In this document: piece after piece, positions 1-8,489 of the stretch
How the letters are laid out: each line of letters begins with the position of its first letter
Position numbering within the stretch: the stretch's first letter is position 1
Assembly (NCBI GenBank): GCA_963682025.1
Contig: OY821517.1
Span: 98,331,946-98,395,945, forward strand
DNA: 64,000 nucleotides
Source: Cordilura impudica
Taxonomy: Eukaryota > Arthropoda > Insecta > Diptera > Scathophagidae
Direction of reading: 5' to 3'
Program-made: the position numbers and the translations under genes
The notes under the pieces: model-generated
The model's input: only the letters and a program-made list of their open reading frames with translations
What the model was told of the DNA's origin: nothing
Databases searched by the model: none

Positions 1-780
1 TTAAGATATTTTAAAATAAAAATGACCTAAAACGAGTTTTTCTATTAAACTCGTTGATACCACTATTTAGAATTTAAGAAAAATAATTCGGTTAATTTTT
101 ATTTATTTATCCCTTCAGTGCTCCTGAGATCAAAATTATTCATTGTGATATATCTCTGGTGCAATTATCTGCTTATTGCTCGCGAATATAAATTAAAACA
201 ACTTAGGTCATATGTCTAAAAAATAGGACGTTTTTTGAAATTCACTTTGATTTAATTTTGTAACTTATTCCATTAAGAGTAGTATTAATTTAATATTACC
301 TTTTATATATATTATTATATTTGAAATTTACTTTTATTTAATAAACTGTTTAAAACTGGGAAATAAAATGTTAGAAGTTTGAAAAGATGTAGGTGACATT
401 GAAGATAATATAAAGCGACCGATTATTAAAAATCAAAAATGTCAACCATTATAAGTAATGGCGCATCTTCACCGATTGACCTGAAATTTTTTTTTTGGAG
501 TGAGACCGCAAGAGATTCAACTATTACTTTATTATATAAAGTAATTTTATAACAAAATTGGTTAAAAGTTGTTTTAATTTATATTCGCGAGCAATAAGCA
601 GACAATGCACCAGAGATATATCACAATGGATAATTTTGATCTCAGGAGCACTGAAGGGTTAAATGAAAAAAAATTAACCGAATTATTTTTCTTCAATTCT
701 ACATAGTGGTTTCATCGAGTGTAATAAAAAAACTCGTTTTCGGTAATTTTTATTTAAAAATATCTTACAATCCAAATCTG
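1..780. mobile_element. Non-autonomous DNA element with ~215-bp terminal inverted repeats
   Basis: Positions 1-212 and about 562-780 are imperfect inverted copies of one another (roughly 85% by eye), with about 350 bp of unrelated AT-rich sequence between them. Shared landmarks are the run CCCTTCAGTGCTCCTGAG near 113 and its reverse complement near 641-659, and GCTCGCGAATATAAATTAAA at 178 with its complement near 580. Inside each arm the CCCTTCAGTG motif abuts TTAT or TTAA, which recalls piggyBac-type ends, so the mobile unit could be the inner ~550 bp. The left end may be cut by the window edge. No coding sequence is present. Confidence 0.7.
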
Positions 781-1229
781 GCCTTGGCAAATAATGGGTT
801 AACGTTCTCGGATTTATCCAAAATTTTTGGAACGAATCTTCTACACATTTGGTTATTATATTTTAAGCGTCGCATATAAAAATTGGACAGCACTTACAAA
901 ATATTTGAATTTTTTGAATAAATTGTCTTATATTAGTTTGGGGTCATATGTGACCCCAATTCCAAAAGGGTTAATGGAGTCATATTATTTTTTTCCGAAA
1001 CCCTAGGCTATTTAGATAAAATATAACATTTAAAAGTAGAAAAGTGATGAATTTTTGATACAAAGTATTTAGAAAGAGTACATTTACAGAATATTTCACA
1101 AAAATCCAAGTTTTCTCGAAATCCGCAAAAACAAAATCCTTTTTAAAAAAATTCTGGCAAAGGGATTTACTTAATAATTCACACAGTTAATCTGCAATAT
1201 GTATTTAATAAAACCTTTAATTAATATAT
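781..1229. other. Intergenic AT-rich stretch with a short hairpin
   Basis: No gene is recognised. A 9-bp perfect inverted repeat (TTGGGGTCA, 4-base spacer, TGACCCCAA) lies at 938-959 and is followed by AGGGTTAA near 966, so it may be one end of another small TTAA-type element whose partner end is not identifiable. ATAT at 1226-1229 is the target duplication of the LTR element that follows. Confidence 0.4.
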
Positions 1230-1855
1230 TGTGGTGTTATGAATAGGTGGTGTTATAAATATGTGCTGGTTAAAGGCTAACTATTTGGGGTGTGGTCCTT
1301 GCAACCGGCAGAGCTTGCCACTGGTTGTGCTTGTGGTGTCCTGTGTTATGTATTTAGGAGTGTGGGGTTTTACAACCGGCAGAGTTTGCCACTGGTTGTG
1401 CTATTGCATTTGCCGATCTTACTATTGTAAGGGCAAATGGAAACTTTTGTAATAAAACTAAGGCAGTTGTTGCCGATTTAGTGTTTAAAATTCAAGTCTG
1501 TTTTATTTTGGGTTTTACACCCTTTTTATACAATTTGTCATGATCTAACTTATTCTAGCATATAGTTAGTGTTACATTTGTTTCACTCAGTACTATGAAG
1601 GATCGTATTGCTTTATTCTACATTCCAATTACAATGTTATTTGCTTGGTATGCACTCAAATAATATGAGTCACTCACATATTATTTGTTACATATTTACA
1701 TATGTACATGCCATGCATAGAACAGTTTGACTCATTATCGATATTGTCTGTTGCATATACACATTGTGTAAATGATATTTTAAATTGTCATCGATACTAT
1801 TGATTGTCTGTTCTATGTATCATGTATGCATTGTAGACATGTGTGGTACACTACA
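1230..1855 (-). repeat. 3' LTR of the gypsy-like element
   Basis: This 626-bp repeat matches 7864-8489. On the plus strand it runs from TGTGGTGTTATG to GGTACACTACA. It is the 3' LTR because gag and pol read on the minus strand. An open frame of 63 codons inside it occurs identically in both LTRs and is not regarded as a gene. Confidence 0.95.
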
Positions 1856-1868
1856 CCCTTACCCTTAA
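1856..1868 (-). other. Polypurine tract
   Basis: On the minus strand the sequence TTAAGGGTAAGGG directly precedes the 3' LTR. This is the expected place and composition for the primer of plus-strand DNA synthesis in LTR retroelements. Confidence 0.7.
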
Positions 1869-2022
1869 GAGAAAAATTAGGGAGGTAATATTTAACTGCA
1901 TAATTTTTCTTATCAACTTCATAATACCGTTACAAAATTTCTTAAATTTATTGGTTAAAATATTTATATACAATTTGTTATTAAAATATTGTATTAATTA
2001 ACAATTATTCTTATGATATTTC

Positions 2023-2236
2023 TTAATATTCTATATATTTCTTTAAATTGTTATTGTGCAATTCTTTTTCTTTGCCATTATAATCTATAGTGGTGTTTAC
2101 ACCAGTTCTCTTAACAATTTTATATGGTCCCTTATATGGACTTTGGTTTTTCTTTCTATTCTCTACTCTTATTAGAACTAAATCTCCTATATCTAGTTTA
2201 GGTTGGTTGCTATATTTATCCTTTTCAATTCTATTA
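2023..2236 (-). pseudogene. Out-of-frame integrase C-terminal GPY/F module
   Basis: After the pol stop at 2234-2236, another minus-strand frame encodes about 70 residues including the GPYKI motif near 2121-2135, and ends with TAA at 2023-2025. This is the integrase tail module found in 412/gypsy-type elements. The two frames meet at a homopolymer of seven A on the coding strand (plus-strand T run 2237-2243). One additional base there would put the tail in frame with pol. It is either a true inactivating deletion or an assembly error in a homopolymer. Confidence 0.8.
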
Positions 2237-5200
2237 TTTTTTTATACTAATTGTCATTTCTTTTGCTCTATTCAACGAGAATTGTAATCTAACTCGTAGT
2301 TCTCTAACGTAGTCGTCATAATTGTAGAATTTATTTTCATTTTCATTTTCTAGAATGTCAGATGGCAAGCATGGTAACTTTCCGTATACTAATTCAAATG
2401 GTGTGTAGCCTGTGTCAATGTGTGGTGCTGTATTATAGGCAAAAGTGAAATATGGAATCCACTTGTCCCATTCATAATCAGTTGCTGTTGTCAATAAAAA
2501 CTCATTCAGAACTCTATGATTCCTCTCAACTGAACCTAGTGTTTGATGGTGATAGGGTGTTGAAAATGCTTGTTTTATCTGTAGTAATGAGCATATGTTA
2601 CGCATTATCTCATTTGTAAATTCTGTTCCCTTGTCTGACTTAAGTACCTTAAATTGACCATACTTCAAAATAAATTGTTCGACCAATGTTTTGGCTGTTG
2701 TAATTGCATCTTTTGTTGACATTGGGTGTGCAACAATGAATTTTGTCAGCTCACATTGCATTGTTAAAATGTATCGGTAATCATTTGAAATTCGAAGCGG
2801 TCCTACAGTGTCAATTGAAATCACTTCAAAACTGTTGCCTGGTGTGTCTGTTAGTGTGAATGGTTCCCTTATGTGTTTTGTTTGTTTGTTTTTGTTACAC
2901 TTATCGCAATATGATACAAAACTCTTCACCATCTTATTCATGTTTTTCCAAATATACCGCTGTTTTAGTTTAATTACTGTTTTTCTTATACCCAAGTGGC
3001 CTGCATGGGTGGCATTATGAAATTCATCTATTAGTTTGTATTTTAATATTTCGTTTGTTATTCTCTTTGGGGCATTATATATTAATATTTTTAGTTGAGG
3101 ACTTTTATCATTTATTTTTATCTTTGCATATGCTTCTTTTATTTCTTCTTTTGTATATACTTTAAATATTTTATCATTATTTGGTAGCGCTACTTCCTTT
3201 ATATTTTCCTTTCTCATTTTAGATATCAGGTTCTTCAGTAACGAATCTAGTTTCGCTGAATTATTGCTGAATCTTGCTAGTTTTTCATTATATTTTCCAT
3301 TATTAATATTTTGGGTACGTAATTTCTTCATGGTCGAAACTGGTTTCGATGAATTATCATTACGTCCTATGTGCACTATATTATTTTCAATTTTTATATC
3401 GATATCTTCTATATTCTCTATTTCATTAAATTGCAATTTCTTTATATTTTTGACGTCATTAATGGAGGTGCATTCCCATATTTGAAGTTGATCAGGCTTC
3501 TGAGAGTTACATGTTTCCAATTTATTTCTGTCTACACGTGTATTATTTTCATTATTATTGTTTTCTTCATTATTTATCATTTTATACATATCTTTAGTTG
3601 TTGCCTCATTAATTTTATTTTTCATGGCCCGTGTTGTTACTAATATTTTTCTCTCTTTCTCTTCATGGTTTCGTGGTATCATCTGTTTTAATATATCTGA
3701 GTTAATTTCTATCCTGGAAAGTGCGTCAGCGTTAGTATTCATCTTTCCTTTTTTATAAACAATTGAAAAATCATAGTCACTTAAATCCAATCTAATTCTA
3801 GTCATCTTTGATGAAGGGTTTTTATGTGAAAATAGTGAGATTAAAGGTCTATGGTCTGTTACTACTATGAACTTTCTACCGTACAGGTAAGGTTTGAAAA
3901 AATTTATACTCCAATGAATTGCTAATAGTTCCTTTTCAATTATCGGTTTATTGATATCATGTTTTTGTAATGATTTACTAGCATATGAAATGGGTAAATC
4001 TTGGCCTATTTCGCCTTGGGATAAAACGGCTCCTAATGCATAGTTTGAAGCGTCGGTAGTTAAAATAAAAGGTTGTTCAAAATTTGGGTATTGTAGTACA
4101 GGGGGTTTCATTAACTTTTCTTTTAGTTTATCAAAAGCGTTTTGGCATTCTTCTGTCCATAAAAATTTTGCTTTCTTCTTTAATAGTGCATTTAGACTTT
4201 TGGCAATGTCAGCGAAATTTGGTATGAATTTTCTGTAGTAGTTGCAGAATGCAATGAATCGTCTTACTTCGTCCGTGTTTGTGGGTGTTGGATAATTTTT
4301 TATTACTTCGTACTTGGCTGGGTCTGTTTTCACACCGTCCTTTGTTATTAAATGTCCCAGATAGACTACTTCTGGTCTCAAAAAACAACATTTTTTTGGG
4401 TTAAGTTTTAGATTATACTGTTGTAACCTGTTCAATACTTTTATTAAATTTCGATTGTGATGTTGCAAACTACATCCGTACACGATAATGTCATCTACGT
4501 AAAGAAATGCTTCGGATTCTAGTCCCGAAAGTGCTATTGTAAGCATTCTCTGAAAACTATTTGAAGAAATTTTCAGTCCGAATGGCAGTCTTTTAAATTG
4601 ATAGTGACCTTGCTGTGTAGAAAAAGCTGTTAATGCTCTAGAATCTTTGTCCAATTTGATTTGATGAAATGAACTAGTCATATCGAGTGTAGAAAACCAT
4701 CTGGCTCTGCCTAATTTATCTAAAATGTCTTCTAATCTAGTTAATGGAAATTTGTCATTAACAATTTTGTCATTTAGTTTCCTAAAATCTACTACTAGTC
4801 TCCATTTCTTTTTGTTCTCCGTGTTCTTTTTTGGTACCAAAAGGAGTGGAGCATTGTATGGGCTGACTGATGATTCTATTATGTCATCATTAAGCATTTT
4901 CTGCACCTGTTCATTTATTATATTTGTGTGTGAATGTGGTAACCTGTAGTTCTTTATATATACGGGTGTGTTGTCTGAGGTTGTGATTTTCTGATTGTAA
5001 AAATTGTTGACTGTTAATTTTTCGTTTTCCAAGTGAAATACATTCTGATATTTTTTAAATATTTTTACTAATTCTGTTTTTTCATTATTGTCATTAGTAT
5101 TTAATTGTAAGTCATCCAATATCTTTTCAAAACGTTCGTCGCTGTGTATGCTATTGTAATTTAATATGTTATAGTTTTTAAGTGGGTCAGTTTGAAGTTG

Positions 5201-5854
5201 AATACCCTTTAAAATTACCGCGTCGTTCGTTGTGTTTAATATTTTTATATGTGTCATGCCGCTTTTGGGTGCTATTGAATTACTTAGAAAAATTCCTTCC
5301 TTCAATTCATTATTGAATATGACGCAATCTTCTGTGAGGTTCAATTTTATTGCTTGGATAATTTCTGTTCTTGGTGGTATTGTTACATGCATTGTATCAA
5401 GTGCCTTCGCTTGCATGGGAAGTGTAATTGTTTCATCATTATTAAACAAAGAAATTGTATATGTTTCATAGTCGATTTTACCAAGGTATTTTCTCAAAAA
5501 ATCTCTACCTAATATTCCGTCTGTTTCTATTGGAAAGTCTGATTTTACTAGTTGGAAAGAGTGTCTGTATATTTCGGTCGTTAGTGACAATTCTAATTTT
5601 ATTTTGCCTAGAGAATAAATTTCTTCTGTAGTTATTCCTGTTAATTTACATTTTTCATCTGGTTCATATTGTTCGCCTTCAAAGTCTGTTTGCATTCGAC
5701 AGAGTGATATGTCTGCGCCTGTATCTATGAGAAATGTTAGTTGTTTATTCTTGTATTTGGCGTATATAAAATTTGTGTTGTTGTCGGATACTTTAAATAC
5801 TCTTAATTTTGGCCGTTCAGAATATCCATCTATTCCGGGCCTGACTCGTTTCCC
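2234..5854 (-). CDS. pol: pol polyprotein: protease, reverse transcriptase, RNase H, integrase
   Basis: The frame is -1 relative to gag and opens upstream of the first Met (5695), so translation is expected by ribosomal frameshifting at 5848-5854. The product is about 1200 residues. In order it shows an aspartic protease LIDTGA motif (codons at 5717-5725), reverse transcriptase with FLYVDD (codons at 4490-4501), RNase H with TDASNYALGAVLS and TDHRPL, an HHCC zinc motif ending CDKC, and the integrase core with ISIDTVGPL (Asp codon at 2810-2812), KSDKGTEF and VERNHR as the D,D,E triad. The frame stops at 2234 just after an adenine run. The usual C-terminal GPY/F module is encoded downstream in another frame, so this copy makes a truncated integrase unless the base is a sequencing error. 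Confidence 0.93.
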   Translation of the reverse strand, partial: GKRVRPGIDGYSERPKLRVFKVSDNNTNFIYAKYKNKQLTFLIDTGADISLCRMQTDFEGEQYEPDEKCKLTGITTEEIYSLGKIKLELSLTTEIYRHSFQLVKSDFPIETDGILGRDFLRKYLGKIDYETYTISLFNNDETITLPMQAKALDTMHVTIPPRTEIIQAIKLNLTEDCVIFNNELKEGIFLSNSIAPKSGMTHIKILNTTNDAVILKGIQLQTDPLKNYNILNYNSIHSDERFEKILDDLQLNTNDNNEKTELVKIFKKYQNVFHLENEKLTVNNFYNQKITTSDNTPVYIKNYRLPHSHTNIINEQVQKMLNDDIIESSVSPYNAPLLLVPKKNTENKKKWRLVVDFRKLNDKIVNDKFPLTRLEDILDKLGRARWFSTLDMTSSFHQIKLDKDSRALTAFSTQQGHYQFKRLPFGLKISSNSFQRMLTIALSGLESEAFLYVDDIIVYGCSLQHHNRNLIKVLNRLQQYNLKLNPKKCCFLRPEVVYLGHLITKDGVKTDPAKYEVIKNYPTPTNTDEVRRFIAFCNYYRKFIPNFADIAKSLNALLKKKAKFLWTEECQNAFDKLKEKLMKPPVLQYPNFEQPFILTTDASNYALGAVLSQGEIGQDLPISYASKSLQKHDINKPIIEKELLAIHWSINFFKPYLYGRKFIVVTDHRPLISLFSHKNPSSKMTRIRLDLSDYDFSIVYKKGKMNTNADALSRIEINSDILKQMIPRNHEEKERKILVTTRAMKNKINEATTKDMYKMINNEENNNNENNTRVDRNKLETCNSQKPDQLQIWECTSINDVKNIKKLQFNEIENIEDIDIKIENNIVHIGRNDNSSKPVSTMKKLRTQNINNGKYNEKLARFSNNSAKLDSLLKNLISKMRKENIKEVALPNNDKIFKVYTKEEIKEAYAKIKINDKSPQLKILIYNAPKRITNEILKYKLIDEFHNATHAGHLGIRKTVIKLKQRYIWKNMNKMVKSFVSYCDKCNKNKQTKHIREPFTLTDTPGNSFEVISIDTVGPLRISNDYRYILTMQCELTKFIVAHPMSTKDAITTAKTLVEQFILKYGQFKVLKSDKGTEFTNEIMRNICSLLQIKQAFSTPYHHQTLGSVERNHRVLNEFLLTTATDYEWDKWIPYFTFAYNTAPHIDTGYTPFELVYGKLPCLPSDILENENENKFYNYDDYVRELRVRLQFSLNRAKEMTISIKK

Positions 5855-6939
5855 GAAGTTTGTATAGTATGTATGTGTCCATTGTTTCTATTGTTATTGT
5901 TATTCTGGTTTCCCCCATTGTTTCTAAAATTATTATTTCTACTGAAGTTAGTATTATTTCTGTTATCGTTATTGTTTCTATTAAAGTTCCTATCTGTGTT
6001 GTGCCTATTTCCAGTATTGGTGTAACTGTCATTTCTACTGAAACTTCTAGACGAGTTGTTATTTCTAGTCTGGTTCCGCTGTGAGTAATGTGGTCGTTCA
6101 TTTCTAAAATGTAAAACTGAGTTATGATTTACTTTTCGCTCATTTTCCAATTCCAATGCGAGCTCGGATGCTTCTTGCAGATTATTAGGTCGAGCTGCGT
6201 ATATGGTCGATTTAAAGTTCTCATTCAAACCTTTTTTAAAAATGTCTAAAGCTAATTTATTATTCAGTCTAATTATTACGTTTTTCTCTGCTTCTGTTAC
6301 GTCATTTCCCAGTTCCTCGATACCTAACTTGTTTAGGTTATCTATTGTCGTCATTATCTTTTCCTTGAATGAATTTATAGACATTTTCCTTTGGAATAGT
6401 GTATTCAATTTAGCCTGTAGTTCTGGTATTGTCTTATTGCTTTTGTATCTTTGTTCTAATAATTTCCTTAGTTCTTCAAAATTTTCTGGCTTTGTATAGC
6501 TCCCTATTGCTGTTCTGACATTTGAGGTAAGCTTAGCATGATATATGTACTGTAGAAAATCTATTTTTGCTGTCTCTGATAAAGTTTTGTTGATGAGTTC
6601 TGCTGTTATTAGAAAACCTTCTAATTCTACATAATTACCGGTGAACAATGATAGTGTTTTTGAAACTGTTTCTAAACTAAATGCTGCCATTTTAGTGTCT
6701 TCTGTTTCCGTTTCTGTAGATTTTCCTAGTAAATATTCCTTAATGTCCTCATATATATTATTAAACTCTTCCTCAGAAGTTATTGTATTTCCTTGTTCAA
6801 TTTTTGTTATTTGAAATTCTTTTCTTAGTTCCTCAATATATGCTAATTTGTTTTGGATAGTTTTCTTTGTATATGTCCTTCCTGGACTTTTCTTTAAAAT
6901 TTTTAATAACTCTTTTAATTTTCCAATTTGTTCTTCCAT
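5830..6939 (-). CDS. gag: Gag-like structural protein
   Basis: This 369-residue protein would form the cytoplasmic virus-like particle. The N-terminal third is helical and charged (EEQIGKLKELLKILKK). The middle (about residues 90-270) has capsid-like character, including the segment FTGNYVELEGFLITAELI. The C-terminal 90 residues are extremely rich in Asn, Arg and Ser with no CCHC zinc knuckle, so RNA binding is probably carried by the basic Asn/Arg tail, as in several gypsy-group elements. It starts at the ATG at 6937-6939 and stops at 5830-5832, overlapping the -1 pol frame. The frame is intact. Confidence 0.88.
   Translation of the reverse strand: MEEQIGKLKELLKILKKSPGRTYTKKTIQNKLAYIEELRKEFQITKIEQGNTITSEEEFNNIYEDIKEYLLGKSTETETEDTKMAAFSLETVSKTLSLFTGNYVELEGFLITAELINKTLSETAKIDFLQYIYHAKLTSNVRTAIGSYTKPENFEELRKLLEQRYKSNKTIPELQAKLNTLFQRKMSINSFKEKIMTTIDNLNKLGIEELGNDVTEAEKNVIIRLNNKLALDIFKKGLNENFKSTIYAARPNNLQEASELALELENERKVNHNSVLHFRNERPHYSQRNQTRNNNSSRSFSRNDSYTNTGNRHNTDRNFNRNNNDNRNNTNFSRNNNFRNNGGNQNNNNNRNNGHIHTIQTSGNESGPE
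5848..5854 (-). promoter_or_regulatory. -1 ribosomal frameshift heptamer G GGA AAC between gag and pol
   Basis: Read in the gag frame the minus strand shows G GGA AAC, which fits the X XXY YYZ rule for simultaneous-slippage sites. It lies 15 bases ahead of the gag stop (5830-5832). The -1 frame is open through this point into the protease, so slippage here would make Gag-Pol. GGGAAAC is a known slippery heptamer in some retroviruses. A downstream pseudoknot or stem was not established by eye. Confidence 0.75.
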
Positions 6940-7181
6940 TTAGATAATTTTACAAAAATTTTCTTTTCTCTTTTTTATTTTAAAAATAGTATAATAGACA
7001 ATTTCATAAACAATATTTCTAACAATTATGTTTTCAATTATTTATTTAAAATAGTACATTTAAAAAAAAATTTTTCTTCAATTATTAAAATTAATTTTAT
7101 GTAATTTAAGAATATTATAATTGCTAATTGTAATAATATAAATATAAATAATATCTCTAATATGTCATTGAAAGGCATATT

Positions 7182-7367
7182 TTATTTTCTTCTTATAAAG
7201 TGTTTGCTGATTGAAAATATTTTATCTATTACATCGGATTTTTCAATAGTGTCATGTAATTTCGATGCTACTCCTCTGATTTCACCCTGAATAGCCCTGA
7301 ACAACAATATTGTAATTGTTATAAATATAATCAATGGAAATACAATGCTTCGTATAATTGTACACAT
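7182..7367 (-). CDS. Small leader ORF, single-pass membrane-like peptide (61 aa)
   Basis: This short intact frame lies between the 5' LTR and gag. Residues 7-23 form a strongly hydrophobic segment (IVFPLIIFITITILLF), followed by a polar helix-like tail ending FIRRK. That is the pattern of a small membrane-anchored protein or a signal-anchor. It has no zinc finger or protease motif. Small ORFs in the leader are reported for elements of the 412 group; homology to those was not testable here. It might be an uncoding by-product of AT-rich sequence, but the hydrophobic-then-charged layout in a young element argues for a real product. Confidence 0.45.
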   Translation of the reverse strand: MCTIIRSIVFPLIIFITITILLFRAIQGEIRGVASKLHDTIEKSDVIDKIFSISKHFIRRK

Positions 7368-7440
7368 TTTATAATAAGTTTCTATTTATTTAAATGTTCT
7401 CTGATTTAAAAAAATTTTTCTTTTTGTATCTGTTAATTAT

Positions 7441-7794
7441 TTATTTTTCTTGTTCTTTTTTTTTTTTGTTCCTTTTTATGCTGGTTTTCAGTTCCTCAAT
7501 CTTTGACCAAATTTCTTGCGATTTTTCCCACGGGATTGGATTTTCTTCTTCCCTTACAATGCGTAGCAGGTCTGCTAATTTTCTCCGTTCGTGCACTAGC
7601 CGTCCTCCTCTTTTCTTCTTAGCAATCTTTGTGTCGACTATCGGTATTGCTGTTAATTTTTTCTCTGTCTTCCTCGCTAGGCTTTGCCTGTATTCCTCGA
7701 TTGTAAGCCGTTTTGGTCCTTGTACCATCGGTTTGTATGCTGGTGGTGGTGTTGCTGGAACACTTAAGGATGAAGGAACGTATTCGTCGGACAT
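7441..7794 (-). CDS. Leader ORF encoding a basic protein (117 aa), function unknown
   Basis: The frame begins 70 bases inside the primer-binding site and is intact. The N-terminal 25 residues are Pro/Ser rich (SVPATPPPAYKPMVQGPKR). The centre is basic and helix-prone with KKKRGGR near residue 60. The end is a run of Lys and Glu. The KKKR stretch could act in nuclear targeting or RNA binding. It is the first ORF of the genomic RNA, so it may be translated by scanning ribosomes ahead of gag. I do not recognise a named domain. Conservation in sister copies would decide whether it is a gene. Confidence 0.5.
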   Translation of the reverse strand: MSDEYVPSSLSVPATPPPAYKPMVQGPKRLTIEEYRQSLARKTEKKLTAIPIVDTKIAKKKRGGRLVHERRKLADLLRIVREEENPIPWEKSQEIWSKIEELKTSIKRNKKKKEQEK

Positions 7795-7843
7795 GTGTTT
7801 ATATATGATGTTTAGATGAAAGTGTTTAAATTAGTTCCGAGGT

Positions 7844-7863
7844 CGTCGTCCAAAGGATCGCCA
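7844..7863 (-). other. Primer-binding site, tRNA-Arg-like
   Basis: On the minus strand TGGCGATCCT begins immediately after the 5' LTR. The first ten bases are complementary to the 3' end of an insect tRNA-Arg (acceptor end AGGATCG plus CCA) as I remember it. Complementarity beyond ten bases is not evident. Priming by tRNA-Arg is known for the 412/mdg1 group. Confidence 0.6.
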
Positions 7864-8489
7864 TGTGGTGTTATGAATAGGTGGTGTTATAAATATGTGC
7901 TGGTTAAAGGCTAACTATTTGGGGTGTGGTCCTTGCAACCGGCAGAGCTTGCCACTGGTTGTGCTTGTGGTGTCCTGTGTTATGTATTTAGGAGTGTGGG
8001 GTTTTACAACCGGCAGAGTTTGCCACTGGTTGTGCTATTGCATTTGCCGATCTTACTATTGTAAGGGCAAATGGAAACTTTTGTAATAAAACTAAGGCAG
8101 TTGTTGCCGATTTAGTGTTTAAAATTCAAGTCTGTTTTATTTTGGGTTTTACACCCTTTTTATACAATTTGTCATGATCTAACTTATTCTAGCATATAGT
8201 TAGTGTTACATTTGTTTCACTCAGTACTATGAAGGATCGTATTGCTTTATTCTACATTCCAATTACAATGTTATTTGCTTGGTATGCACTCAAATAATAT
8301 GAGTCACTCACATATTATTTGTTACATATTTACATATGTACATGCCATGCATAGAACAGTTTGACTCATTATCGATATTGTCTGTTGCATATACACATTG
8401 TGTAAATGATATTTTAAATTGTCATCGATACTATTGATTGTCTGTTCTATGTATCATGTATGCATTGTAGACATGTGTGGTACACTACA
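7864..8489 (-). repeat. 5' LTR of the gypsy-like element
   Basis: This is the 626-bp partner of 1230-1855, with TG/CA ends and the ATAT duplication directly after it at 8490-8493. The promoter and start of genomic RNA should lie here on the minus strand. A CATTGTGTAAATG-type AT-rich region is present, but no core promoter can be fixed by eye. Confidence 0.95.

Larger units (their letters stand above)
1230..8489 (-). mobile_element. Nearly intact Ty3/gypsy LTR retrotransposon, 412/mdg1-like
   Basis: A 7260-bp element lies on the minus strand between two 626-bp direct repeats that begin TG and end CA. The 4-bp duplication ATAT flanks it (1226-1229 and 8490-8493). In element order it holds the 5' LTR, a primer-binding site directly at the LTR edge, two small leader ORFs, gag, pol in the -1 frame, a purine-rich tract and the 3' LTR. 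There is no envelope-like ORF. The order protease, reverse transcriptase, RNase H, integrase is that of Ty3/gypsy elements. The tRNA-Arg-like primer site and extra leader ORFs suggest the 412/mdg1 group, which is an inference. The LTRs matched at every stretch compared by eye, indicating a recent insertion. Confidence 0.95.

Noticed and set aside
938..959. GGGGTCA hairpin as a transcription terminator
   Set aside because: This is eukaryotic DNA; a short hairpin without a neighbouring gene is better read as part of a repeat end.
1261..1452. Cys-rich 63-residue open frame, repeated at 7895-8086
   Set aside because: It lies wholly within the LTRs, opposite to the direction of the element genes, and is duplicated only because the LTRs are.
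2808..5471. Many plus-strand hydrophobic open frames
   Set aside because: Antisense shadows of the retrotransposon pol gene, a usual result of its A-rich coding strand.
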